Assembly: GCA_946482515.1 (NCBI GenBank)
Contig: CAMLRS010000013.1
Span: forward strand, 1 to 64,000
DNA length: 64,000 bases
Source of the DNA: an uncultured Flavobacteriales bacterium
GTDB taxonomy: Bacteria > Bacteroidota > Bacteroidia > Flavobacteriales > Crocinitomicaceae
Reading direction: 5' to 3'
Shown one piece after another: positions 52,730-61,261 of the stretch; within the stretch, counting starts at the first letter, position 1, and the number at the start of each line of letters is the position of its first letter. The position numbers and the translations under genes are program-made. The notes beneath the pieces were generated by a model that saw only the letters and a program-made list of their open reading frames with translations, ran no database searches and had not been told where the DNA came from.

Positions 52730-53764
52730 ATGGAAACACTTAGTGCACAATTGAAAGAACGATACGCTCCGTTGAAAGAGCAGAAAGTACGCATCCGCGA
52801 AGCTGCCAAACAATTAGGCGTAAGCGAAGTGGAATTGCTGGTATTGGATTGCGGTGAAAACGTAACGCGCCTTCGTTCGGAATTCGCTGCCATTCTCGGC
52901 AAAATCGAAACACTCGGTTACGTGATGGCCCTTTCCCGCAACGACGAGGTCGTACACGAGCGTAAAGGAATCTATGAAAACGGCAGCTTTGGTCCGCACG
53001 CGAGCCTTTTTGTCGGAAAAGACATCGACCTGCGCATCTTCCTGAGTGCCTGGGACAGTGCATTTGCGGTAACCGAATTCGTGAATGAAAAGCCACGTTA
53101 CAGCCTGCAATTCTTCGGAAAAGACGGCCTGGCACTGCACAAGATCTACATGGAAAGCAAAAGTAACATCGATGCTTACCACGCTTTGGTGAACGAATTC
53201 AAGCACGAAAACCAGGAGCCTGTTCAGGACGTCATCCGCAAGGAATACGAGCCGGAAAAAGAGCTCGGCGACGACGAAATCGACGTTGCAGGATTTCGTC
53301 AGGCCTGGGAAACGCTGAAAGATACACACGACTTTTTCGGCATGCTGCGCACGTTCAAAGTAACGCGTACACAGGCTTTGCGTCTGGCTCCGAATGAGCA
53401 TTACGCGAAAAAGATCAGCAATAACGCTTTGCGTCAGGCGCTGACATCGGCTTCCGAAACGCAGACACCGATCATGGTCTTTGTTGGAAATCCCGGAATC
53501 ATCCAGATTCACACAGGCCCGGTAAAAAATATTGTTGACCACGGTCCGTGGATCAATGTCCTCGATCCGATTTTCAACCTGCACCTTCGCGAAGGCGCTA
53601 TCGTTGAATCATGGGTAGTTCGCAAGCCAACCAGCGACGGCATTGTGACTTCACTGGAACTGTTCAACGAGCGTAAAGAGCTTATTTGTACACTTTTCGG
53701 AGAGCGCAAGCCGGGTATTCCTGAGCTGGAAGCATGGAGAACTCTTGTCGCACAATTAAATTGA
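52730..53764 (+). CDS. hmuS: Cytosolic heme-handling protein (HemS/HmuS family)
   Basis: This 344-residue protein is made of two similar halves, as in HemS/ChuS/PhuS. Features of half one: ERYAPLKEQKVRIREAAKQL (pattern), LGYVMALSRND, VVHERKGIYEN; of half two: RTQALRLAPNEHYAKKI, VFVGNPGIIQIHTGP and NLHLREGAIVESWVV. Family members bind heme and in some species break it down or pass it to oxygenases. Which is true here is unknown. It is 19 bp after hmuV and 6 bp before the receptor gene. Confidence 0.92.
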   Translation: METLSAQLKERYAPLKEQKVRIREAAKQLGVSEVELLVLDCGENVTRLRSEFAAILGKIETLGYVMALSRNDEVVHERKGIYENGSFGPHASLFVGKDIDLRIFLSAWDSAFAVTEFVNEKPRYSLQFFGKDGLALHKIYMESKSNIDAYHALVNEFKHENQEPVQDVIRKEYEPEKELGDDEIDVAGFRQAWETLKDTHDFFGMLRTFKVTRTQALRLAPNEHYAKKISNNALRQALTSASETQTPIMVFVGNPGIIQIHTGPVKNIVDHGPWINVLDPIFNLHLREGAIVESWVVRKPTSDGIVTSLELFNERKELICTLFGERKPGIPELEAWRTLVAQLN

Positions 53765-53770
53765 TGTAGC

Positions 53771-56014
53771 ATGCTGCCCCGGTTGTTAGTTGTTGCTTTT
53801 TTACTATTGTCTCTTGGCGCAAACGGTCAAGCGCTGTTTACTCTGGTAGCGGGTGACAGCCAACAACCCATTCCGTTTGCCCAGCTTTCCTTTACGGATG
53901 GGGCAACACCAATTTTTTCGGCAACAACAGATGATCGGGGCACCTACACACTACCTGCTACTGTATTTGAAAAGCTCGAGTCGGTAACGTTTAGAGCGGA
54001 AGCCGAAGGATACGAGCCGCAAACGGGAACAATCCGGAACGGCGAAAACAAGCAGATCGTTTTGCTGCCTGTTGCTTCTTCGCTCGACGAGTTCATCGTT
54101 ACCGGACAGCTTTCCGACCGAAAAGTGGAAGATGCCGTTCAGAAAGCACGCGTGATCGACCGCAAGATGATCGATGCCAAAGGCGCTGTCAACCTGCGCG
54201 ATGTTTTGTTATCGGAGCTGAATATCCGGATCTCACAGGATCAGGTGCTCGGCAGTGGCATGAGTTTGCAGGGAATGACTGGTCAGAACGTCAAGATCCT
54301 CATCGATGGTGTTCCCGTAATCGGGCGTGTCGACGGCGAAATCGACCTGAGTCAGATCAACCTGGCAACGATCGACCGCATTGAGATCATCGAAGGCCCG
54401 TCGAGCGTTTCCTATGGAAGCAACGCACTGGCCGGAACGATCAATCTCATCACCAGGAAAAAACAAACGCGCTCGCAGACCGGGCAGCTCAATGCCTATT
54501 ACGAAACAGTCGGCAACTACAACCTCGATGCCCAGATTTCGCTCAATCTCAAGAAAACACAGCTGCAATTGTTCGGTCAGCGCAATTACTTCGATGGCTG
54601 GATCAACGGTGATCCGTTCATGGAATTTCCGAAAGAGAAAATCGCCGATTCCGGCCGCTACCAGAGCTGGAAACCGAAGATGCAATACCAGGCCGGGATC
54701 AAGTGGATTGTACCGCTTAAACGTATCACGTTGACGCCTTACATGGATTACTTCTACGAGAAAATCCACAATAAAGGACTGCCACGCCCGCCGCAGTTCA
54801 ATTCCGCATTCGACGATTTCTATTACACCAATCGTTTGAACCAGGGCATTCAGGTCAACGCGCCACTGAACGATAAATTCAAGCTGCAAGGCGTGATCGC
54901 TTACAACTTTTACGAGCGCATCAAGAACACGTATGTCGTCAACCTGAACACGCTCGACCGTCAGCTGACAACCACGACAGGCGACCAGGACACGACGCGT
55001 TTTACAGCCTTGATGTCGCGCCTGTCATTTGTGAACAACGAAGAAGGCAAGCGTTTCCGCTACGAAGTCGGCTACGATATGAACCACGAAACGGCATTCG
55101 GACAGCGCATCCTCGACAAGCAGCAAGCCATTACGGAAGCCGCTTTGTTCACCAATATGGAATGGCAGTTCAACAAACTGATCGTCAAGCCGGGATTGCG
55201 TGCGACCTACAATTCGGCCTACCGTTCTTCGTTTACACCGGCGCTGAACGTCAAATACGCCACCGACAAATGGAACTACCGACTCGGCGTTGCCAGTGGT
55301 TTCCGATCGCCGTCGATCAAAGAGCTGTACCTTGATTTTGTGGATATCAACCACAACATCATAGGTAACCTCTATCTCAAGCCGGAGCAATCCATTCACA
55401 TGCAAGGCTGGATAGGTACGCGTCGCATGTTGAACAAACAGCCGTTGTCGATTGATGTGAACGGCTATTACCAGGTCGTACAGAACAAGATCACACTCTC
55501 GCAGGATGCAACCGGGGTGCAGTTCTCTTATTTCAACCTCGATGACTTTGAAGCGACCGGGGCACAGGCTTCGATCGAGTACCGTCCGGGAAAACAGCAT
55601 TTCCGCGTTGGTTTCGCGTACATCGGCACAAAAAGCAACCTGACGATCGACCGATTTGCCTTTTCACCGGAGCTGACGGCAACTGCCAGCGTGTTCTGGA
55701 AAAAACCGGCACTGACGTTCTCAACCTTCTACAAATACACCGGCCGGGTACAGATTTACCTGCAATCGGTAGAAGGTGATCCTGTTTCGTCGTTTATCAA
55801 TGATTATCATCTGCTCGACGCGAGTGTGAGTCGTTCTTTCTGGGACAAGCGCATTGTTTGTACGTTGGGTGGAAAAAACCTGCTCGATGTGAAATCCATC
55901 GGTGTGTTGAACAACGACACAGGTGCCCATGCCGGCAGCGCCACTTCAACACCGATCAACTGGGGAAGAAGCGTCTATGTTAAACTACAGTTCAATTTAA
56001 AATCCCGGAAATGA
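53771..56014 (+). CDS. hmuR: TonB-dependent heme receptor
   Basis: This 747-residue outer-membrane receptor has a signal peptide (1-19), a carboxypeptidase-regulatory-like domain (about 20-105; TTDDRGTYTLPAT), a TonB-box-like DEFIVTG, a plug domain (KVEDAVQKARVIDR, MSLQGMTGQNVKILIDGVP, RIEIIEGPSSVSYGSNALAG) and a 22-strand barrel. A FRSPSIKELYLDF segment near 510-520 and GNLYLKPEQS match the FRAP/NPNL region of heme receptors. It overlaps the next gene by 4 bp, so receptor and HmuY lipoprotein are co-translated as in Porphyromonas hmuRY. Confidence 0.92.
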   Translation: MLPRLLVVAFLLLSLGANGQALFTLVAGDSQQPIPFAQLSFTDGATPIFSATTDDRGTYTLPATVFEKLESVTFRAEAEGYEPQTGTIRNGENKQIVLLPVASSLDEFIVTGQLSDRKVEDAVQKARVIDRKMIDAKGAVNLRDVLLSELNIRISQDQVLGSGMSLQGMTGQNVKILIDGVPVIGRVDGEIDLSQINLATIDRIEIIEGPSSVSYGSNALAGTINLITRKKQTRSQTGQLNAYYETVGNYNLDAQISLNLKKTQLQLFGQRNYFDGWINGDPFMEFPKEKIADSGRYQSWKPKMQYQAGIKWIVPLKRITLTPYMDYFYEKIHNKGLPRPPQFNSAFDDFYYTNRLNQGIQVNAPLNDKFKLQGVIAYNFYERIKNTYVVNLNTLDRQLTTTTGDQDTTRFTALMSRLSFVNNEEGKRFRYEVGYDMNHETAFGQRILDKQQAITEAALFTNMEWQFNKLIVKPGLRATYNSAYRSSFTPALNVKYATDKWNYRLGVASGFRSPSIKELYLDFVDINHNIIGNLYLKPEQSIHMQGWIGTRRMLNKQPLSIDVNGYYQVVQNKITLSQDATGVQFSYFNLDDFEATGAQASIEYRPGKQHFRVGFAYIGTKSNLTIDRFAFSPELTATASVFWKKPALTFSTFYKYTGRVQIYLQSVEGDPVSSFINDYHLLDASVSRSFWDKRIVCTLGGKNLLDVKSIGVLNNDTGAHAGSATSTPINWGRSVYVKLQFNLKSRK

Positions 56015-56967
56015 AACGCATCGTTTTACTGACAGTCGTTATGGCACTTTTTGCCTGCGAGAAGAAAGAGCTTCCGAAGCCTTTTAAAGGAACTTTTGGG
56101 AATACGATCAGCGTAAGCATGGGCAGCGATTACGGCGATCAGCTGTTCTTCGAGCTGGCTTTAGGAACCGTTGTTGCTCAAAACGACCGTTCGATCTGGG
56201 ATTTGGCATTTGAGTCCGGTGCTGATGGTCGTGAAATCATGCTCAACAGCTCCAAATACATGGCCGTCAGTACCACGAACGAAACGAACCTTTCCAATGT
56301 GACCGGAACAACGCCTGTGACCTGGATTTATGACAATCCAAAAGGTATGGCCGATTCACTCGCCCTGCACGAATGGGAGCTCAATAAAGTTTACATCCTC
56401 GACCGCGGTTTAAGTGCCGAAGGTGCTGCATTGGGGAAAGTCAAATTCCATGTCACAGCCCAGTCAGCTACCGATTATACGATCGAATGGGGAACGGTTA
56501 ATTCCACCACCTTTACAACTTCCACGATCGTCAAACAGGATACGCACAACGCTTCGTTCTTTTCCTTCAACAACGGTGGGCAAACAGTGAGCGTTGAGCC
56601 TCCGAAAGACGAATGGGATTTGTGTTTCACGAGCTTCACGCACGTGTTCGAAGATGAAACGCCTTACCTCGTAACAGGCGTGTTGTCGAACCGCAACCTG
56701 GTACGCGTCTATGAGACCGATCAGGCATTTGAAAGCATCGATTACCCGTTTGCCAGCGCACTGGCTTACACCAGCGACCTGAATGTGATCGGCTACGACT
56801 GGAAGTTCTACGATTTCGAACAGGAAACGTATATCATCCATTCGGATAAGATCTATGTAGTCCGTTCGGTAGAAAACCGCTACTACAAGCTGCGTTTTCT
56901 TGATTTTTATGATACGAGCGGGGCGAAAGGAACGCCGAGTTTTGAGTTGCAGGAGGTTGTGCCTTAG
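56011..56967 (+). CDS. hmuY: HmuY-family heme-binding lipoprotein
   Basis: This 318-residue lipoprotein (lipobox LFAC, Cys16) is of the HmuY family. Features: QLFFELALGTVVAQNDRSIWDLAFES near the start, DEWDLCFTSFTHVF in the middle, and IGYDWKFYDFE, YKLRFLDFYDTSGAKGTPSFE at the end. HmuY captures heme and passes it to HmuR. Here the gene is last in the operon, after the receptor, and there is a second HmuY-like gene at the operon start. The heme ligands (His pair in Porphyromonas) cannot be located with confidence. Confidence 0.9.
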   Translation: MKRIVLLTVVMALFACEKKELPKPFKGTFGNTISVSMGSDYGDQLFFELALGTVVAQNDRSIWDLAFESGADGREIMLNSSKYMAVSTTNETNLSNVTGTTPVTWIYDNPKGMADSLALHEWELNKVYILDRGLSAEGAALGKVKFHVTAQSATDYTIEWGTVNSTTFTTSTIVKQDTHNASFFSFNNGGQTVSVEPPKDEWDLCFTSFTHVFEDETPYLVTGVLSNRNLVRVYETDQAFESIDYPFASALAYTSDLNVIGYDWKFYDFEQETYIIHSDKIYVVRSVENRYYKLRFLDFYDTSGAKGTPSFELQEVVP

Positions 56968-56997
56968 ACTATAGAGAAAATCTATAGGCAAAAACAG

Positions 56998-57053
56998 GGG
57001 CGTCTAAATATCTAGAATTCCCGAACTCCAAAATTCTGAAATTCCAGAATTTC
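56998..57053. repeat. Intergenic repeat, right copy of a dispersed pair
   Basis: The first 24 bp (56998-57021) are identical to 4104-4127, and 57041-57053 repeats ATTCCAGAATTTC. It follows the heme operon stop by 30 bp and could mark its end. No perfect long stem is visible. Confidence 0.6.
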
Positions 57054-57070
57054 ATGTTGATCAGAATGAG

Positions 57071-57097
57071 CTTTTTCGCTATCTTAAATAGAAAAAG
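57071..57097. promoter_or_regulatory. Operator-like inverted repeat upstream of arsR-type gene
   Basis: CTTTTT and CTAT (57071-57082, with a 2-nt bulge) pair with ATAG and AAAAAG (57088-57097) around a 5-nt centre. It lies 5 bp before the start codon of the ArsR-type gene, the usual place for autoregulation. Confidence 0.5.
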
Positions 57098-57102
57098 TAA
57101 TT

Positions 57103-57414
57103 ATGGGAGCCTCAAAAACCTACCAATTCACGCAAGAAGAAATTAGTTTATCACTCGTCGGAAGAGCTTTAGCCCATCCTGCGCGCATCACTATCCTGAA
57201 ATACCTTAAAGAAAATGGCATTTGCCGAAATGTTGATCTTATGCCAGTGCTCCAGCTTGGGAAGACAACCGTTCATGAACACCTCCTCAAACTCAAAGAC
57301 GCGGGTTTAATCGATGTCGAATTCACACCCCTTTGCTCATACAACGTTTACCTGATGCCGGGAGCGATGAAACGCTTCTATGCGTTTGTTGGTAATGTGA
57401 CGGAAAATGGATAA
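57103..57414 (+). CDS. ArsR-type winged-helix regulator
   Basis: This 103-residue DNA-binding protein has an HTH/winged-helix pattern: GRALAHPARITILKYLKENG, NVDLMPVLQLGKTTVHEHLLKLKDAGLI (recognition helix within TTVHEHLLKL) and a short wing. Typical ArsR metal-binding cysteines (ELCVCDL) are absent; single Cys residues at CRNVD and PLCSYN are too far apart to judge. It could be a metal-independent ArsR member. It stands alone after the heme operon. An inverted repeat directly upstream suggests self-regulation. Confidence 0.83.
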   Translation: MGASKTYQFTQEEISLSLVGRALAHPARITILKYLKENGICRNVDLMPVLQLGKTTVHEHLLKLKDAGLIDVEFTPLCSYNVYLMPGAMKRFYAFVGNVTENG

Positions 57415-57455
57415 CTTATTATCCAGCGCGAAGAACCCTTCAAATGCGTTATACA

Positions 57456-57484
57456 AGGCCGTCCACCATTGGCGGACGACCTTG
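57456..57484. terminator. Hairpin between convergent genes
   Basis: AAGG, GTCC and CC on the left pair with GG, GGAC and CCTT on the right around ATT, with three small mismatches. It lies between the ArsR-type gene and the minus-strand gene at 57510. Its GTCC-CC/GG-GGAC core matches the repeat at 87-117. Confidence 0.55.
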
Positions 57485-57509
57485 ATCGTTCTGAATACGG
57501 TTTAGCGAA

Positions 57510-59207
57510 TCATTGTTTGACGAGTGGAAGTACGCTGCGATGGCTGCTGTTCGATACCTCGATCAGGTAAGTTCCGGCAGGTAGTCGATCAATATCCAGG
57601 GATGTTTCGATGGCATCCAACTCCTTGCGGAAGAGTATTTGCCCCTGTAAATTATAGATCGAAAGAGCACTTCCTGATAGGACTTGTTCGATTTTGATCG
57701 TCACTTTACCGACTGTAGGATTTGGGTAAAGCTCGAAAGAAGCGGTTTCAAGCTCAGGTACACCGGTAAAATCAATGCGATTGGTGTCTAGCTTCAACAC
57801 AAAAGCACTGGCGTAATCATTGATGGTAGGAGGAATGAAATATTCGCTCTCCAGTGGATCGCAATCCAGCGATTCGAAATAATAACCGGTTCCGTACAAT
57901 TTCCCACCGAAATAGTCCAGTCCGAAGAGCGAGTTAGAGCTAGTACCCGACAAGGATTCGGCCCATACAAGCTGCCCTTCAGGAGTCATTTTCACTATAA
58001 AGGATTGATGATGACCAATGTTGTTTTCCAGAAGAGCCGTTCCCGGTCCTGGATCGAAATCCACACTTGGAGAAGAATAATCGCCACAGAAATAGAGCAA
58101 TCCGGCGTCATCCACGGTCAGATCGATTCCCTGCTCCATTTGCGGGCCTCCGAACTGGTGTTCCCAGAGCTGATTTCCAACGGTATCGTAGCGTGCAGCA
58201 TAGACATCTTCCGTAGGTTGGTTCCAGATGGTGTAATCAGCATGTGTACCCGACTGATAAACAAATCCATCTCCGCTGATTGCCAGGTTGGAGCTTTTGA
58301 CGTGATTATGTTCCCCGGAAGAGGCAGCCCATTGAAAATTACCGAACTCATCCAGTTTCACAATAAAAGCATCACCTTTACCAACAGGAGTGAGCGTTGT
58401 TGTACCGGCATCGGGATTGAAATCTCCTGCTTTTGAAAAAGTACCGCCAACGAACACTTCTCCGGATGGACCGACTTCCACATCATTTGCCCATTCGCCC
58501 ATTTCAGAAGTGTTCGTAGTGGCTCCGAAGCTTCTGCCCCAAATGAAATCACCGTCTCCATCCAGTTTAAGAACGAAAATATTTCCGAAATCAGCGGTTG
58601 TGTGCAGGTTGGTTCCTGTACTGTTATCCAGATCAATGGTTCCGCTAAACATGCCTGTACAATGGATGAAATCGCGATGGATGCTAATACTGCTGGCAGC
58701 TGTTCCTGGGGCGCTGTATTGCTGTGCCCATTGGAAATTACCGTTCGGGTCCAGCTTGATCAGAAAAATGTTGTAAGCTGTCATAGCTGTCATGGAGTAG
58801 GTTCCTGTTCCCGGATCACAATCCATAGTGCCACTGAACGCTCCGAAAAGGTAGCTGTTTCCATGGCTATCGGCAGCTACACTTTTTATAGCAGGAATTG
58901 CGTTGTACGGAAAAGAACGGACCCACATGAAGTCGCCGTTGGCGGCCAGGCGGCAAACATAAAAGCCTTCACCCGGGAACGGTTCTACCAGGGTTGTATT
59001 ACTGGCACCGACATCAAAATTGACAGAGTCGCGATTCGTGCCGACAAAAAAACAGCCGTTCCCCAAAGGATCGACACAGGAAGATTGTCCGTAAGCCATG
59101 CCCGTTTGGGAGTCGCCCAGGAAAGATTTCGCCCAGTGAAGGGTTTGCGCATGTACACTAGCGTTCATGCTCAGCAGGATTGCTAAGAGGGTGTAAAAAG
59201 GTTTCAT
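57510..59207 (-). CDS. Secreted repeat protein with T9SS signal
   Basis: This 565-residue exported protein has a signal peptide (MKPFYTLLAILLSMNA), then repeated units of the type LDPNGNFQWAQQYS, LDGDGDFIWGRSFG, LDEFGNFQWAASSG and MTPEGQLVWAESLSG, each followed by DCDPG/DFDPG blocks. These are SBBP/beta-propeller-like repeats often found in Bacteroidota surface proteins. The end is a type A T9SS domain (LYPNPTVGKVTI to LVKQ). It is likely surface-exposed; partner unknown. It is a single gene. Confidence 0.85.
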   Translation of the reverse strand: MKPFYTLLAILLSMNASVHAQTLHWAKSFLGDSQTGMAYGQSSCVDPLGNGCFFVGTNRDSVNFDVGASNTTLVEPFPGEGFYVCRLAANGDFMWVRSFPYNAIPAIKSVAADSHGNSYLFGAFSGTMDCDPGTGTYSMTAMTAYNIFLIKLDPNGNFQWAQQYSAPGTAASSISIHRDFIHCTGMFSGTIDLDNSTGTNLHTTADFGNIFVLKLDGDGDFIWGRSFGATTNTSEMGEWANDVEVGPSGEVFVGGTFSKAGDFNPDAGTTTLTPVGKGDAFIVKLDEFGNFQWAASSGEHNHVKSSNLAISGDGFVYQSGTHADYTIWNQPTEDVYAARYDTVGNQLWEHQFGGPQMEQGIDLTVDDAGLLYFCGDYSSPSVDFDPGPGTALLENNIGHHQSFIVKMTPEGQLVWAESLSGTSSNSLFGLDYFGGKLYGTGYYFESLDCDPLESEYFIPPTINDYASAFVLKLDTNRIDFTGVPELETASFELYPNPTVGKVTIKIEQVLSGSALSIYNLQGQILFRKELDAIETSLDIDRLPAGTYLIEVSNSSHRSVLPLVKQ

Positions 59208-59355
59208 ATAATTAGGATTAATTCATTTAGCTGAATGTAATCCTGTAGCAATTACGCGCTACAAAAATCCCCTCCCTGGTAGCAATCGCTTATTGAAAAG
59301 TAGCAAACAGCGTTTAAATAGACGTAACGTTTGCTGCTCTTTGCCTCTTAGGCAT

Positions 59356-60174
59356 TTATTTTTTGTAAAATCCTTCGAACGCTTGGTACAGGGCCAGATG
59401 GAGGATCGTTGCATGATCTTCGTCGGGCAGGTAGATGTAGTTGTAGCTGAACGACTTGGACGGATACTTTTTGAGGTGCTTTACCAGGGTTTCGACGTCG
59501 CGATTCATTGGGTGAGGTTCTTTCCCAACGGCAATACAAACCTGCTGCTTGAGCTCCGGGTGCGCTTTCAGGAACGCCGGAACCTGTGAAAGCAGCGATT
59601 CTTTGTCCCACCAAAGGCTTGGGCTAACGATCACGTACCGGTTGAACAGGTTGGTCTTTTTGACAAAAATCTCAGTGGCCAGCAAGCCACCCAGCGACTG
59701 ACCGATCAGCATGTTGTCGCCGTTGGTCAGGTAATGTTCATTGATATAAGGTTGCAGCTCCTTCTCGATGAACGCAATGAATTTCGCCGAGCCACCGCTG
59801 GTTGGAACCAGTTCCAGGTCTTCCTTAATAGTCGTCGGATGTGTGAAATCACGCTTCCGATCTACATTGGCAATACCAACAACGATCGATTGCGGCATAA
59901 CGCCATAGGTCGACAGAAAATCTACCAGCCCGGCTGTATGAACGTAATCTTCCAGGGCCGAGCCGTCGAGCAGGTAAATAACGGGGTAACGCGTAGCTGA
60001 ATCCGGATGATAACCCGGTGGCAGGTAAATGTTGAGTGTTCGTTGTTCGCCCAGCTCGTTGGAATAAATACCATCAATAATACCGAATTGAAACGGCTGC
60101 TGCTCGTTTTGTGCCGTTGTGGAAAAAGCTGACAGGAACAGCAGTAAAAACAGGAAATGAGATTTCATAAACAT
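59356..60174 (-). CDS. Secreted alpha/beta-hydrolase esterase (IroE/Fes-like)
   Basis: This 272-residue protein has a signal peptide (MFMKSHFLFLLLFLSAFS) and an esterase-D type alpha/beta-hydrolase fold: RTLNIYLPPGYHPD, YPVIYLLDGSALEDYV, VVGIANVDRKRDFTHP, nucleophile Ser in LIGQSLGGLLA, and a late His in PDEDHATI. The family includes siderophore esterases such as IroE and Fes and other carboxylic esterases. The start ATG at 60174 shares one base with the stop of the DUF1003 gene (a second ATG two codons later is also possible), so they are coupled. An iron role is only a suggestion from fold and distant neighbourhood. Confidence 0.88.
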   Translation of the reverse strand: MFMKSHFLFLLLFLSAFSTTAQNEQQPFQFGIIDGIYSNELGEQRTLNIYLPPGYHPDSATRYPVIYLLDGSALEDYVHTAGLVDFLSTYGVMPQSIVVGIANVDRKRDFTHPTTIKEDLELVPTSGGSAKFIAFIEKELQPYINEHYLTNGDNMLIGQSLGGLLATEIFVKKTNLFNRYVIVSPSLWWDKESLLSQVPAFLKAHPELKQQVCIAVGKEPHPMNRDVETLVKHLKKYPSKSFSYNYIYLPDEDHATILHLALYQAFEGFYKK

Positions 60175-60872
60175 CAGGGTTTTTTGGAAGCAAGTAAGTC
60201 GTTCATAATCTTCAGCTGGGTGATCTGGATTTCAAGCAGCTCTTTTTGCTGACGCAGGATCAGGTGGTCGATTTTTTCATGCAGGATGCGGATTTCCAGC
60301 TCCGATTTCAAATTGATCAGGTAATCTTCTTTGGCGCGCTCGCGGTCCTTTTCTTCCTGCCGGTTCTGACTCATCATGATCACAGGTGCCTGCAATGCGG
60401 CAACGCAGGAAAGAATCAGGTTCAGCAGGATGAACGGGTAAGGATCAAATCCTTTATTGGCCAGCAGGACTACATTCGATCCGATCCAAAGCGCGATGAA
60501 CAGGCAGAAGGATATGATGAAGGTCCAGCTTCCACCAAAACCGGCCACTTTATCGGCAATGCGCTGCCCGAATGACAAACGACTTTGATCTTCAGACGGA
60601 ACATCGATCGAGGGATTCACCACTAAGCCTGTCAGGCGCTGGATGAGCTGTTCGTCGACTTTCGCTTGTTTTCCGAGCTCTTCGGTGAGTGTCAGCACCA
60701 GGTATTTATCGCGATAATACGACAATTCGCTTTCGGCCAGGAAGTGATCTTCGTTAAATTCAGGATGTTCCTCGTGGATCAGCTTCATCACGGAACGACG
60801 AATGGTTTTTGCCGGTATTTTTTCCGCTTCATCGAACTCCGAGCCCGAAAGGTCGCTGGTGAATGTGCCCAT
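60174..60872 (-). CDS. DUF1003 membrane protein
   Basis: This 232-residue protein has a soluble N-terminal third, then the DUF1003 core: GQRIADKVAGFGGSWTFII (helix 1), FCLFIALWIGSN, a DPYPFILLNLILSCVAALQAPVIMMSQNRQEEKDR motif (pattern) and a long C-terminal coiled coil (LKSELEIRILHEKIDHLILRQQ). The family is widespread with no assigned function. It is the first gene of the pair with the esterase. Confidence 0.9.
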   Translation of the reverse strand: MGTFTSDLSGSEFDEAEKIPAKTIRRSVMKLIHEEHPEFNEDHFLAESELSYYRDKYLVLTLTEELGKQAKVDEQLIQRLTGLVVNPSIDVPSEDQSRLSFGQRIADKVAGFGGSWTFIISFCLFIALWIGSNVVLLANKGFDPYPFILLNLILSCVAALQAPVIMMSQNRQEEKDRERAKEDYLINLKSELEIRILHEKIDHLILRQQKELLEIQITQLKIMNDLLASKKP

Positions 60873-60961
60873 AGATTACTTTTTCCTAAAAATAGCTTTT
60901 TTGGAAGAAAACAATCCGGCAGTGGCAGGAATTACAAGTGATACAGGGTTATAAAAACAAA

Positions 60962-60991
60962 AAATCCGGTCTCGTGCACAAGACCGGATTT
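60962..60991 (-). terminator. Intrinsic terminator
   Basis: The perfect 11-bp stem AAATCCGGTCT/AGACCGGATTT with an 8-nt loop has an A-run on its left, giving a U-tract for the minus-strand small gene at 61011. Confidence 0.85.
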
Positions 60992-61010
60992 ACAAATCGG
61001 TAAGCCCGAA

Positions 61011-61220
61011 TTAAGATGCTTTTTTCTGGCAGCAGGAAGAACCTTGTTTGCTGGTGCAAGAAGAAGCTTTTTTCGATTTCTTCGCTTTTTTCTTCTTGTC
61101 ATCGTCTTTTTTCTTCACTACTACTACGCTTGCAGGGTCGTTGTTCGACGCAGCGTATACAGTAGCAGACAATGAGCCGGCGAACAGCATGATTGTCAGG
61201 GCAACAAATACTTTTTTCAT
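61011..61220 (-). CDS. Small secreted Lys/Cys-rich protein
   Basis: From 61220 (MKKVFVALTIMLFAG) the product is 69 residues; an ATG two codons earlier is possible. A signal peptide ends near VYA. The mature part of about 45 residues is nearly all low complexity: ASNNDPASVVVVKKKDDDKKKK, then a Lys/Ser run and a C-terminus with four cysteines (SSCTSKQGSSCCQKK). It resembles small metal-binding or cationic peptides but no family is recognised. Its own strong terminator argues that it is a real gene. Confidence 0.72.
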   Translation of the reverse strand: MKKVFVALTIMLFAGSLSATVYAASNNDPASVVVVKKKDDDKKKKAKKSKKASSCTSKQGSSCCQKKAS

Positions 61221-61261
61221 GATCAATGATTTGAGTTATAACAGGCTTAAAAATAGGACTA

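Noticed and set aside
59245..59306. Three GTAGCAA words as a direct-repeat regulator site (LytTR-like)
   Set aside because: Spacings of 34 and 21 bp do not fit the family pattern, and similar words occur in other intergenic regions.
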